From Welwitschia mirabilis (Eukaryota > Gnetophyta > Gnetopsida > Welwitschiales): a DNA stretch of 24,900 nucleotides. The position numbers were made by a program, and so were the translations under genes. Below the pieces are notes generated by a model. That model was not told where the DNA came from, searched no databases, and saw nothing but the letters and a program-made list of their open reading frames with translations. The number at the start of each line of letters is the position of its first letter. Position 1 is the stretch's first letter. The stretch covers positions 144,101,038-144,125,937 of the forward strand of contig JBOZIK010000001.1 in assembly GCA_051453625.1 (NCBI GenBank). The letters run 5' to 3'. Below are positions 9,848-19,440 of the stretch, one piece after another.

Positions 9848-10265
9848 AGATGTCTATAAAATGAAAGGCATCTATGGTAAAGATGTCTAGACTCTTAAAT
9901 ACATCCATAGTAAGATGTCTAAAGCTTAAAGACATCTATGATGTACCAAATTGTAAGTCACAAGTTAAAGATGATTCTCTTATTGAAGATGACTATGCTA
10001 AAAGTTGGATTTTACATTAATAAAAGATGTCTACATGTTTAAAGACACTATGCTAAACTAGAACAGGTAATAGAGTTATTTTATACTTTAACGAATATTT
10101 AACTTTCTAGGGAAGCTATTAAGTTTTACATTGAAAATTCATGATCATGAAGGACCAAAGATAATATAGAGTAAGTTTCATCAATTTTTGGGAAACTCGA
10201 TTAAAGACGTCTACCAAGTAAATATGTCTAAATATTAGTAGACATCTACAATTTTGAAGATGTCT
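9848..10265. promoter_or_regulatory. AGATGTCT motif cluster in LTR B
   Basis: Copies in both orientations (AGATGTCT, AGACATCT) include the first at 9848-9855, AGACGTCT at 10205-10212 and the last at 10258-10265. The arrangement parallels LTR A. A transcription-factor role is inferred, not shown. Confidence 0.5.
10138..10151. promoter_or_regulatory. 14-bp palindrome in LTR B
   Basis: TTCATGATCATGAA is a perfect palindrome at the same place as the 16-bp one in LTR A (459 bp from the LTR start, against 444 in A). Confidence 0.45.
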
Positions 10266-10828
10266 TGGATCAAGGTTTGCATCGATTAAAATGAAAGATG
10301 CACAACAATTCCAAGATGCTCCTATCTACTCCAAGGTAGTTACAAAGATTCAATGGCTACTATTTAAGGTCAAACAGCTAAAATCTCTCAAAAAATATAA
10401 AGTCATAACATGATGAAATAGATCTAATGCATCTAATGCACACAACAATTACATTAAGATAAAACAAAACAAATGCATAAGTGATTGGAAATACTTATAA
10501 AAGATCAAGCTATCATATGCAAGGAACTTTTAGTGTTTACATCTTTTATTCTTTGGATCTCATATCATTGCATCATTTTTTTGTACTTATGATGATGACC
10601 AGAATAAGGAACTCAAACTCTACTCCAAAGATACATCATTTAAGCTTATTGTTATATTTATTTATTAAACCTTATATTGTTGGACTATTTCATTATTGAA
10701 TATTATTTTATACTCCATTCTTATATTATCAAAACTCAAGGATTCCTTACTAGGGTTCCTTATTGTAAGATAACCCTTGTACATGTGTGCTTTATAAGTG
10801 CCTATAAGCACTCATGTTATTGTAGTTC

Positions 10829-11130
10829 CCTAAGGGAAAGAGGTTGCTACCTTGAAAGTGGCATCTTACTTTGTGATTGTACCTATGAACACATTGTTAT
10901 TTTCTTGAGGGGAATTTTTGCTGCCTTATAATAAGCATCTCACTTTGTGATTGTGCCTATGAGCACATTATTAATTCCCTAAGGAGAAGATTTTACTGCC
11001 TTATAAGGAGCATTTCACTTTTTGATTGTTCTTGTGAGCATATTGTTGTTTACCTAAGATGAAGAGAGTACTGTCTTGTAAGAATACTTTCATATTGTTA
11101 TAAGATTAATGGTGAGCCAAAAGCACTATT
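10829..11130 (+). repeat. LTR minisatellite, 4 units of about 75 bp (LTR B)
   Basis: Units start at 10829, 10903, 10978 and 11053, periods 74, 75 and 75 bp. Each begins with CCTAAGGGGAAGA or a variant and contains a TGCTACCTT-like block. The unit is a few bases shorter than in LTR A and has a different linker (TTTGTGATTGT.CCTATGAGC), so the arrays seem to have been homogenised separately. Confidence 0.75.
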
Positions 11131-11319
11131 ATTTACAGGTTAGAAATATTAATAGGTATGAGAGGAAGCTACCCTCTATGTGTGGACATACCCAGATTAG
11201 AGAACCACATTATCTCGATAAGGTATTTATTACATTATTCTTTTAATTTTGTTATTAGTGAAAATGTTTATTTGATAAAACTTATTCACCCCTTTCCTTT
11301 GAGTTCAATGATCCTCTAG

Positions 11320-11331
11320 TGGTATTAGAGT
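11320..11331 (+). other. Primer-binding site of element B
   Basis: TGGTATTAGAGT differs from the plant copia site TGGTATCAGAGC at two positions, both C-to-T. It lies 9 bases after the LTR end. Confidence 0.8.
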
Positions 11332-11339
11332 AAGTATTC

Positions 11340-12210
11340 ATGAAAAGGAGTAGCTTCCTTAAGTAAACCATGAAAGGACGCCATCCTTCAGACCTTCGCT
11401 CTTTGGTGGGACAAACTATACCTATTAGACAATGAGGATGCAATTGTACTTATAGTTTTTTGAATTTTAGAATTGGAAAATCAAAGAAGAAGAAAACATA
11501 AAAACCATAATGGATGTAATTGAGATAGAAATATTTGATGATAAAACCCATCCTTTTTATAGGGCTATTGTACATTCTCAAGAATAAAAAGATGAGAGAA
11601 GAAGAATATGAATTAAAAAGTGAAGATGATTTAGGTATGAACCTTAAAGAAAGGTACAATCTAATTTCTAAATAATTTTTTAAATTATAAAAGGTATGTA
11701 CTAAGATGAAAAAAATTACTTCATAACTGTGAATTATCTTATGAATAAGAAAAGGGTATTTGTAGTAAATAATCTTCTAAAAACTCAACACTTAAATCTA
11801 AGATTAGTAGACTAACATGTAATTTAAAGAATGTAAGATATAAATTATTAGACTCAGATAAAACCAATAAGAAATTTATCTAAGTGAAGGAGACATTTAA
11901 TATCATGCTTGAGCAATGTAGAAGCTTAAATGACAAAAGTGGCTTGGCACAAAATGAAGCTCAACTAGCATTTCAGCATTCTTGTTTGAAAAATGGAATT
12001 ATAAGCTAAGGTATAAACAATTAATATTTACAAATAATATCATCTTCTATTATTGTCATAATAGAGGCCATTATCAATATAAATGTCTAATGAAATTTAA
12101 AAACCTGTATTATACTAATAATACCAAAAGGCCTAGTAGAATGATATAACATTTTGTGTAGGGAAACCAAGAAAAGTATGAATGCCAAAATTAAAACTAG
12201 AATTTTTAGC
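11340..12210 (+). pseudogene. gag pseudogene of element B, internally deleted
   Basis: The N-terminal gag signature PSLFGGTNYTY.TMRMQLYL is readable at about 11388-11450, with the conserved Trp turned into a stop. About 40 codons later the frame reaches the acidic part (THPFYRAIVHSQE, then EDDLGM), then an LK-rich segment, then DKSGLAQNEAQLAFQH, comparable to the conserved 'D-K-x-G-L-G' part of SIRE-type gags. The zinc knuckle at about 12045-12095 reads F-x-x-C-x(4)-H-x(4)-C, with the first Cys lost. The roughly 200-residue UBN2 core expected between the first two segments is missing, as in element A. The downstream KYECQ marks the junction to pol. Confidence 0.65.
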
Positions 12211-12229
12211 ATAAATTGTACTTAGAACA

Positions 12230-12600
12230 ATGGATAAGTATGCTTGATAAATTAATAATAAATGCTCAAGACACATAACTAGAGATAAATCTAGCTTCAT
12301 CACAGTAGTGAAACAAGATAAAGAAGTGGTAATATTTGAATATAATACAGAAGAATCAATTAAAGGTATTAGTACTATTGGAGGAGGTAATCTACTAGAG
12401 GTAAAGGATGTATTTCATGTACAAGGTTTGCAACATAATCTTTTGAATGTAATTTAATTATATGATGCTAGTTTTTTTACCTTTACAAAATATGATTATT
12501 TCATTAGAGAATAAAACTTAACTAAAGTTTTATTTGCTAGTATAAGAAAATCAAATGTTATATTACTACTTTATGAGATATATCTCACAATAAAACCAAG
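12230..12600 (+). pseudogene. copia aspartic protease remnant (element B)
   Basis: The retropepsin cuts the Gag-Pol polyprotein. The segment INNKCSRHITRDKSSF (from about 12251) corresponds to the copia protease motif D-S-G-x-S-x-H-M. The catalytic Asp and its neighbours read N-N-K, explained by G-to-A changes in successive codons. It continues with ESIKGISTIGGGNLLEVKDV and VQGLQHNLLNVI.LYDA, the typical end of the domain. The active site is destroyed, so no protease activity would be possible even without the other breaks. Confidence 0.8.
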
Positions 12601-13480
12601 TTTTTTTTAAGCAAAACAAATGAAGCAAACCTATATCATAGGAAGCTTGTACATATGAAAAAAAAAAGCTACTCAAAATCTTATCTTTAAACAAAATCAT
12701 GAGAGGATTTCCCAATTTAAAAGGAATTAACAATCAAATCTATGAATCATGCTAAAAGGAAAATTAGACAAAGGTAAGATTTAGTAAGAAAAGTACTATC
12801 TAAATTAAATAACCATTAGATCTCTTACATTTAGACATTGTTGGTCCTTCATCTACAAAAAGCTTAAGTAAGAAAGGATATTATGTAACAGTTGATGATT
12901 TTTTTCGATTTACATGGGTAGCCTTTCTTACACATAAGGATGAGGCATTTAATGTTTTTTTTTAAGTTGTTCATCAAGTTATAGAATTAAAAGGGGTAGA
13001 GGATCAAAATAATAAGAAGTGATAATGGCACAGAATTTAAAAATGCAAGGTTCAGAGAGTTCTATGAATAGTTTAATATTCTATACCAATTCTCTACTCT
13101 AAGGAATCCTCAACAAAATGGAAGAACTAAAAGAAAGAATAGGGTACTTAATAAGATGGGTAGAACAATTATGCATAACAAAAAGGTATCATATCATTTT
13201 TGGACAAAAGAAATCAACATAGCTTATTACGTTTGAAAGAGATTTCTAGTAAGAAGATTTACTTCTAAGACTTCATATGAGTTATGATCTAGTAAAAGAC
13301 CCTCTGTAAATCACTTTTACATCTTTAACTTAAAATGCTTTATTTTGAATAAAAAGAATAATTTAATAATGTTTGATTCAAAAGTTAATAAAGGGATTTT
13401 TATAAGATATTCTATGGCCAGTAAAGTGCAGAATAACATAACATGTGTAGTTGAGAAAACTATAAATGTTAAATAAGTGA
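12600..13480 (+). pseudogene. copia integrase remnant (element B)
   Basis: The integrase joins element cDNA to chromosomal DNA. The N-terminal HHCC zinc-binding part is only weakly readable: NEANLYHRKLVH at about 12620. The core is clear: LLHLDIVGPSS with the first catalytic Asp (about 12820-12850), YYVTVDDFFRFTWVAFL, then RSDNGTEFKNARFREFYE with the second catalytic Asp (SDN at 13018-13026). The third catalytic residue, normally Glu in N-G-x-x-E-R-K-N-R, is Lys (13129-13131), a G-to-A change. MGRTIMHNKKVSYHFWTKEI and TSKTSYELW follow. A frameshift lies between the first two catalytic residues. The C-terminal tail runs to FDSKVNKGIFIRYS and beyond, about 13375-13480. Confidence 0.85.
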
Positions 13481-13639
13481 TATTGACTTAACTAATGTGA
13501 ATGTGAAGCATGATTATACTTTTGTGTAGATTGACCAATCCTTTAGCCACCTACAGGTTTAATCAAATAGTGAGGAAGAAAAAGAACAAACCCAAAAAAA
13601 AAAAAAATTCCTTCAACTATGATCAGACTAAAGAAGAGT

Positions 13640-14800
13640 CATTCTTCTAGCAACATTATAAATAATCCATATAGAGGTATTCAATCTAGAAGCCATGTTA
13701 AAGAATTTTATGGTTATCCAACATATATTTTATAGGTAGAACTAAAAACATTCAAAGAAGTTGAGAATGATGAACATTAAATGTTTTCTATGCAAAAAGA
13801 GGTTAACCAATTTGAAAGATGTAATGTTTGAGAACTCACTCCAAGACCATTCAACAGATCTATTATTGGCACTAAGTATGTTTTTAGAAATAAGACAGGT
13901 AAACATGATAATTTAATTAGAAACAAAGTAAGATTAGTAGCTAAAGGATACAAAAAATAAGAAGGAATTGACTTTGAAGAAGCCTTTGCTCTAGTGGCAT
14001 GTATGGTATCAATAAGAATGCTTCTAGCCTTTACTTGTATAAAAGGGTTTAAGCTTTATCAAATAGATGTCAAGAGTGCATTTATAAATATAAATATTCA
14101 AGAAGAAGTGTATGTTGAACAACCAGATTATTTTACAAAACTCTCACAAATTTGATCATGTTTATAAATTAATGAAGGATTTATACAAATTAAAATAAGT
14201 ATCTAGAGCTTAGTATGAGAAACTATCAAGTCATCTTATTGAAAATGGTTTCAAAAGAGGTACATCAAGTGTGATTTTATTTATTAGAAAAGATGGTAAA
14301 GACCTTATTATTGTTAAAATTTATGTAGATGACATTATTTTTTATGCTACTAATGAATCTTTATTCAAGAAATTTGCTAAGATAATGTAAGATGAATTTA
14401 AAATGAGTCTTATATAAGAAATGAGTAACTTCTTAGGACTATAAGTTATGCAACATGAGAAAGGTACTTTTATTTCACAAGCTAAATATATTAAAAATTT
14501 TCTAGTCAAATATGATCTATAGGATTACAAAGGTAGGGACAATCTAATGAATCAAAACTCCAAATTGGACAAAGATAAGATTGGTAAGAAGGTGGGTCAA
14601 AAGCTATATAGAGATATGATTAGTAGTGTATTATACCTTACTGTTAGTAGAATAGACATTATGTTAAGTATAGAAATTTGTCATATTATCAAAGTGATCC
14701 TATAAAATCACTCATATTATCAAAGTGATCCTAGAAAATCACATCTCAAAAATCTCAAAAGGATTTTTTGCTACTTGAAAGATACTACTAATTAAAGCCT
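13640..14800 (+). pseudogene. copia reverse transcriptase remnant (element B)
   Basis: RVT_2-type RNA-dependent DNA polymerase. Readable landmarks, with positions: GIQSRSHVKEF (about 13676), MQKEVNQFER (13790), then IIGTKYVFRNKTG, VRLVAKGYKK.EGIDFEEAF (about 13930-13990), YQIDVKSAF (about 14057) with the first catalytic Asp, EEVYVEQPDYF, and the polymerase active site YVDD (14322-14333). The motif usually read as LYGLKQ-A-R-W is LYKLK.VSRA. with both Q and W codons now stops. The carboxylates of the palm survive, but at least six in-frame stops and a 31-bp duplication (14681-14742) break the frame. Confidence 0.9.
14681..14742 (+). repeat. 31-bp tandem duplication inside reverse transcriptase
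   Basis: Units 14681-14711 and 14712-14742 differ at one base. A single copy would encode the YQSDPRKSHLK segment. Because 31 is not a multiple of three, the duplication shifts the frame. Confidence 0.9.
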
Positions 14801-15308
14801 TTGGTACTCAAAAGATTCCTACCTTGATCTGGTAAGATATTGTAATGCAAATTGGATAGGATGCAAAGATGACAATAAAAGCATAAGTGGAACATGTATT
14901 TTGCTTAGACAATGCCTAGTTTCTTAAAGTAGTAAAAAGTAAAACTCAAACTCTCTATCAACTGCTAAGGTCAAGTACATTACTGCTAGAAGTTGCTATG
15001 CACAACTACTATAGATGGAGCAAACGTTAAAAGATTTCGGATTCTCCATGGATAGCATTCCCATTTATTGTGATAATAAGATCATCATCAATATATCAAA
15101 GAATCCAATATATCACTCAAAAATAAAACACATTAAGATCCGAAATTACTTTCTCAAAGAACATGTTCAAAACAATTATATTACAGTGTAATATACTATT
15201 ATGAATAGTCAGCATGCTAATGTATTCACAAAACATCTAAGTACTAAAAGATATGTAAAGTTGTGTAAGAACTTAAGGATTGGACTTTATCTAATCAAAG
15301 TAAATTAA
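14800..15308 (+). pseudogene. copia RNase H remnant (element B)
   Basis: RNase H removes the RNA strand during reverse transcription. The segment YCNANWIGCKDDNKSISG (from 14838) matches the usual Y-x-D-A-D-W-A-G...K-S-T-S-G motif with both Asp codons changed to Asn, one of them catalytic. STAKVKYITA (about 14955-14985) corresponds to S-T-A-E-A-E-Y, again with Glu lost. IYCDNKIIINISKNPIYHSK and IKHIKIRNYFLKEHV (about 15060-15170) are the classic C-terminal part. The tail ends LRIGLYLIKVN at a TAA stop (15306-15308). The end of pol is therefore well placed. Confidence 0.9.
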
Positions 15309-15933
15309 TAGGTAATATCATTTAAATTCTTAACTCCATTGTCATTATCTTATGAGTTAAGATTATATTTAGAAATGGTAAAAGTTAGATTGTGTGGTTG
15401 TTATTTACTTTTTAAAAGATATGTCTTCAAGTTTGTAGACATCTTAAAAGCAGATATTTTAAGTTTTGTAAACATATTAAAAAGTCAAGTACATCTTTTA
15501 AATTTTTAAAAATATATGTCTTAGATTTTGTAGACATATTGATATTAGAAAAACATATTGGAAATTTTTTAACTATAGATATTTTTAATTTTATAAACAT
15601 CTACTTTTTGCATTTTAGATGTCTTTCATCAGGTAGATGTCTTAACTATTCTATTGTAGAAATTAAAATGTGCTAAAAACCTAGGAATTTAACTCTTTTT
15701 ATTTGGAAAGAAGCCACCAAATCTCATTTTAAAGTCTCTACTTGATAGCTGTCTCTCTTAGAGCATTTCTTAGGCTTGATTTTCTCAGATTTCATTACCA
15801 AAGTGTCTTGGATTTGTGAGACATATTCACATCAAGCATGAACATGTTTATTCTTTACACAAGTGCATATTTTCATTATTTTTTCATATATCACTTGATT
15901 TTTGATTTATATTCTCTATATATTTTGGAAAAA
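15309..15933 (+). other. Non-coding spacer between pol and ORF2 of element B
   Basis: AT-rich with no open frame. Its first half is rich in T-G-T-A-G-A-C-A-T-type words and includes exact AGACATCT (15437-15444) and AGATGTCT (15617-15624, 15635-15642), the octamer that marks the LTRs. The second half is pyrimidine-rich. It could hold an internal promoter or splice acceptor for ORF2, but this is inference. Confidence 0.5.
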
Positions 15934-16975
15934 TGGTTAGAAGAAAGTTAGTTGGTACTTTAAAAGATAAAGAACAAGCTTCAAAACCACAAATATCATA
16001 GTATAAGCCACAGTTTTATCATGAGTCAGTAGCTAAAAGATATAGAACTTAGAGAAAGAATTCTATTATCATAGAAAAAACTCTTAAATTTTAGAGGCAA
16101 CATAGAGACCAGCTTGTGGCTTACTTCATATAGCTAAATTGAAACATGTTTATTTGGTTAGACTAGAATATACCAGATTCTGTGATGAGGGAGTTTTGTG
16201 CCAACATCCACAAGATAGATGACAACACAAGTGCCTTTCAAACTTAGATCAGAGGTATTTCATTGCATATTATTTCTAGTTTTGTAAATTTGTTACTTGG
16301 CATAGATGATTTCTTATTTCCTTCATTATATGTGCATTCATTTAAGGAAATTTTTACTTCTATAACTATCAATGTATTATAGAGAACCATGAGTAATATT
16401 TTATTTGGATATCCTATAATGAATTTTATGAAAAATGTAAAGTGTAAAGATATGATTCTAGAATATTCTATTCTCAATTTGATCACATTCTCCTATATTT
16501 TAGTCAGAGAAGGTAGTTACAATTATTGTAAACCAATGTAGATCTTTGTTGTATTTTGTTTTATTACTAGTTTAAAGATAGATTTGGGTTTTATTTTGAG
16601 CATGGATATTATCACTTTATTTCACAAGTATCAAACTTTAAGTCACCCTTGTCTTATTAGTTTATTTATTAGTAGTGCCAATATAGCAGTTCTTCAAGTT
16701 AATATTATTCACTAAAAGAAACCATTAGCTAAATTTAGTGGGAAACAGAGAGTGCTAGTACCACTAGGTAAGGGAACAAGTAGGAGGCCTTCATAATTTT
16801 AGCAATCTTATTCAACTACTATGCACAGTTCATCATCAGTTAAGAAGGGTTTAAAGGCAATAGAAAAAATAAATAGTAAAATGGACAAAAATATTTTAAT
16901 ATTAAAAAAAACCTAGGTCTACAGGCAGTAAGGGTAAGACCCTAGCAGAGAGTTGGAAATCCATGAGTACTCTAA
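15934..16975 (+). pseudogene. ORF2 (third ORF after pol) of element B, broken
   Basis: The first ATG at 15934 (MVRRKLVGTLKDKEQASKPQ) opens a frame that reads to about 16975 through several stops. Conserved blocks are FYHESVAKRYRT, MREFCANI (about 16185), IRGISLHIISSFVNLLLGID, SFKEIFTSITI, MSNILFGYPIMNFMKNVKCK and LNLITFSYILVREGSYNYC. A lysine/serine-rich C-terminus (KKPRSTGSKGKTLAESWKS) follows. The pattern V-R-E-F-Y-A-N-x...V-R-G...I-N-x-L-L-G is that of the 'putative plant transposon protein' family often found in this position of SIRE-like copia elements. Its function is unknown. A second copy lies inverted in element C and aligns along nearly the whole length. The sequence is cut near 16976 by element C. 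Confidence 0.7.
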
Positions 16976-17079
16976 GGATTGTTGAACTCAAAGAAGAGGG
17001 GTGAATATGTGGTTTTCCAAGTTAAGTATGTCTATATACAAAGGGTAGCTTCTACTCACACCTCTAAATATTCTTGACT

Positions 17080-17400
17080 TGCAATAAAATAGTGGCTTTC
17101 TAGCACATCACCAATCTTACAACAAATGAGAATGTACTCACAATACAACACTCTCTTCCCCATATGGAAATGGTGGTTTTCATAGGTAAACCACAAATCT
17201 TACAATAACAGAAATCTCCTCACATGTTAGCACTCTATTTCCCAGAGGGAAATAATGGTTTTTATAGACATGTCACAAACTTAACAATAATGAGAGTCTC
17301 CTCACAAGGTAGCACTCTCTTCCCCATATGGAAATAGTGGTTTTCATAGGTACATCACAAACCTTATAACAATGCAAGTGCTATGTCAAATACACACCCA
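17080..17400 (-). repeat. LTR minisatellite (LTR C)
   Basis: On the plus strand TTCCCCATATGG at 17156, TTCCCAGAGGGA at 17239 and TTCCCCATATGG at 17320 mark units of 83 and 81 bp. Each is followed by AAAT.GTGGTTTTCATAGGTA and CACAAA.CTTA. It corresponds to the array in LTRs A and B read on the other strand. Confidence 0.75.
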
Positions 17401-17896
17401 TATAAGGGTTACCTTACAATGAGTTTGATTTAATAATGGATCAATAATAGTATTTAATAATAAGATAGTATAATAATGTATGAACCACAAATACAATACA
17501 ATAATAAGCCTAAAGATGTAGCTTTTATAAATACTTGATATCCTTGTTATTTTCATTGTTACAAGTGCAAAATAATGATGTGGTAATGTAGGATCTAAGA
17601 GAAAATGATGTGAACAATGCACAATTTTTTTTGTAAATGATAGATTTGATTATTTGTGAGTAGTTCTAATCATTATTCATTCTTTGTTTAGTATTTAATC
17701 TGATCATTGTATGCCAAAAAGTTCAAAGAAATTTAATCTACTCTATGACATCAAGACTTGATACCATTTAAGGGAAACTAACTATTTGACCTTGAATAAA
17801 GCCATTTAAAATTTGTAATCACCATGTAATACATAGGTAATGTTTAGGTGTCAGGTTCATATCTTTGTTTTTAATTGAGATGAACTTTGATCTAAT

Positions 17897-18267
17897 ATGT
17901 CTTCAATTTTGTTGACATCTCCTAATAGTGAGATGTATTTACCTTATAGATGTCTTCAGTGATCTTTCCTAGATTTAGATAAAACTTGATTTATATAATA
18001 CTTAGGCTCCATGATCATGAATCCATAATGTAAAAGTTGATATGTAAGATATTAATCAAAACCCAAATTGACTCTATTACTTATTTTAGTTTAGTATAGA
18101 TGTCTTTAAACATGTAGGCATCTTCATCTGTGTTAGGTTCAACTTTTAACATAGTCATCTTTGATGAGTTAATCATCTTTTGACTGTAACCTAAAATTTG
18201 GTATTTAGAGATGTATTTAATTTCCTATATGTCTTTACTAGAGATTTATTCAATTCTGTAGACATCT
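17897..18267. promoter_or_regulatory. AGATGTCT motif cluster in LTR C
   Basis: Exact copies at 17948-17955 (AGATGTCT) and 18260-18267 (AGACATCT), with others near 18097 and partial copies near 17897 and 17914. Same LTR region as in A and B. Confidence 0.45.
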
Positions 18268-18437
18268 TCAAACAACTGATTTTGCATTTTTCCAACTGAC
18301 CCTTCTTATGAGATATCATCTTTAAGGTTTTGTCATCATCTTATGCTTATCATGGTTTGATGTTATTATAATGACTTGTCTACATAATGACATAAAATAT
18401 TTAATCAGTGAAATCATTAAAACTAGATTTTCCAATA

Positions 18438-18450
18438 ATCTCCTCCTTTT
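18438..18450 (-). other. Polypurine tract of element C
   Basis: On the minus strand AAAAGGAGGAGAT directly precedes the LTR start. In this lineage the tract is typically AAAAGGGGGAGATTG, preceded by GACATCATC, which is also present here (complement of 18452-18460). It primes plus-strand DNA synthesis and proves that the LTR at 16980-18437 is a 3' LTR. Confidence 0.85.
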
Positions 18451-19440
18451 TGATGATGTCTAAAACTTGGAAAATCTCATTAGTGTAATCTTATTTAAAA
18501 GACTAAAAATTGAATACCTATATTATAGAGAAATGCACATGGTCAATTTTTGCAATGATATTGAAAGGACATGATATTAACCACTTGAATAATAGATAAA
18601 GGCACATACATATACTACTTGAGTAATTAAATAAAGGTGTAAAGACAATTGATAAAATATGATATTAACCTTTCAAGAATAGTAATTAACTAAGCAAGTA
18701 GGATATGCTATCAATAATGTGCCAACAATATAAAGCATAGTATTTGTGCTATAAAAAAAATCAGAGCATGTAATAGTAAACATGTGTTAGCAATGTATAA
18801 CATGAATATTATTAATAATAATCAAAGAATAACATTTTAGAAATGTACTAATAAAAGCATCATATTAAGATATAAGATTGTATCGTTCGATAAGAAAACC
18901 AACAGAAAAGTGTTCTAATAAATAATAATGATAGAAATGATAGAAACATAATAATGTATGTTAAAATATCAAGAGTGATCATCAATAACAAATAATGACA
19001 CCAAGGGATTCATTCAACATCTAAAAGAGAAGAACTCCAAACTTAATAAGATGTCCTCTATCTAAAATCTAATGTGTCCAACTAAATGCAATTGATTTTC
19101 TATTGACTTACCAAAATATTTAACCCTCTTGACAATAGAGAAAAAGCTCTAAATGAGATGGTTGTGGCAATGGCGGATGCACTAGAGATGATACAGGTAG
19201 ACATAAGGTGACTGAACTATGGAATATGATGAGGGTCATTGAGTAGAATGATAGATTGAAATTTTGCAACATGGATGATAGAAGATAAGAGGTGGTACAT
19301 TTGAGCTCTCAAACTCTATTTCCTATTGTGGATGCCTCTACTATGAAGGTATTAGAGTTTGTTGCTCTTCTTGCACATGTGGAGCCTAATACTCTCCTTG
19401 AGTCTATTCCTCATCTCTGGATGAGTTCTTTGAAGAATTA
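18451..19440 (-). other. 3' region of element C between ORF2 and the polypurine tract
   Basis: No continuous frame. In intact relatives ORF2 may extend into this region and end just before the polypurine tract (GACATCATCAAAAAG is often still coding). Here I cannot follow a frame through it. The corresponding region of element B is absent from the window. Confidence 0.45.

Larger units (their letters stand above)
9679..11310 (+). repeat. 5' LTR of element B (1632 bp)
   Basis: The start TATTGGTAAATCTAGTTTTG replaces the expected TGTTGG by one transition and aligns with LTR A (5679) and inverted LTR C. The end, GAGTTCAATG, lies 9 bases before the primer-binding site; the terminal CA is now TG. 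Internal landmarks run in the same order as in LTR A: AGATGTCT-type motifs (9848-10265), the palindrome TTCATGATCATGAA (10138-10151), the palindromic AGACGTCT (10205-10212), the shared block GTGATTGGAAATACTTAT (about 10481-10498), and the minisatellite (10829-11130). A weak TATA-like AAATATAAAG occurs near 10395. The frames at 10481-10699 and 10677-10931 lie within the LTR and are not genes. Confidence 0.8.
9679..16975 (+). mobile_element. Element B: Ty1/copia SIRE-like retrotransposon, lacking its 3' end
   Basis: The order is LTR, primer-binding site, gag, protease, integrase, reverse transcriptase, RNase H, spacer, ORF2. Integrase before reverse transcriptase is the defining Ty1/copia order, and an extra ORF after RNase H is a feature of the SIRE/Maximus lineage. 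The element lacks its 3' region, polypurine tract and 3' LTR: at about 16976-16980 it meets the inverted LTR of element C. All coding parts carry stops and frameshifts, so it is dead. The five bases before the LTR are ATTAG. Confidence 0.85.
16980..18437 (-). repeat. 3' LTR of element C (1458 bp)
   Basis: On the minus strand it starts TATTGGAAAATCTAG (complement of 18423-18437) and ends GAGTTCAACA (complement of 16980-16989), keeping the canonical CA that A and B have lost. The start is fixed by the adjoining polypurine tract. It contains the AGATGTCT cluster (17897-18267), the palindrome core CATGATCATG (18010-18019) and the minisatellite (17080-17400). It is about 180 bp shorter than LTRs A and B. 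The minus-strand frame at 17386-17622 is inside this LTR and is not a gene. Confidence 0.8.

Noticed and set aside
10481-10931. Two overlapping frames of 72 and 84 codons in LTR B
   Set aside because: Inside the LTR, including the minisatellite; no conservation with LTR A or C at the protein level.
15309-15933. Spacer after pol considered as a 3' LTR of element B because of AGATGTCT motifs
   Set aside because: It lacks the LTR start, the palindrome, the minisatellite and the LTR end, and ORF2 follows it.
16244-16486. 80-codon minus-strand frame
   Set aside because: Antisense shadow of ORF2 of element B, whose plus-strand reading matches element C's ORF2.
16950-16980. Possible degenerate primer-binding site beside LTR C (TTAGAGTACTCATG on the minus strand)
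   Set aside because: The same bases align better with B's ORF2 (GGAAATCCAT.AG.ACTC), and the polypurine tract on the other side of LTR C shows it is a 3' LTR, which has no primer site.
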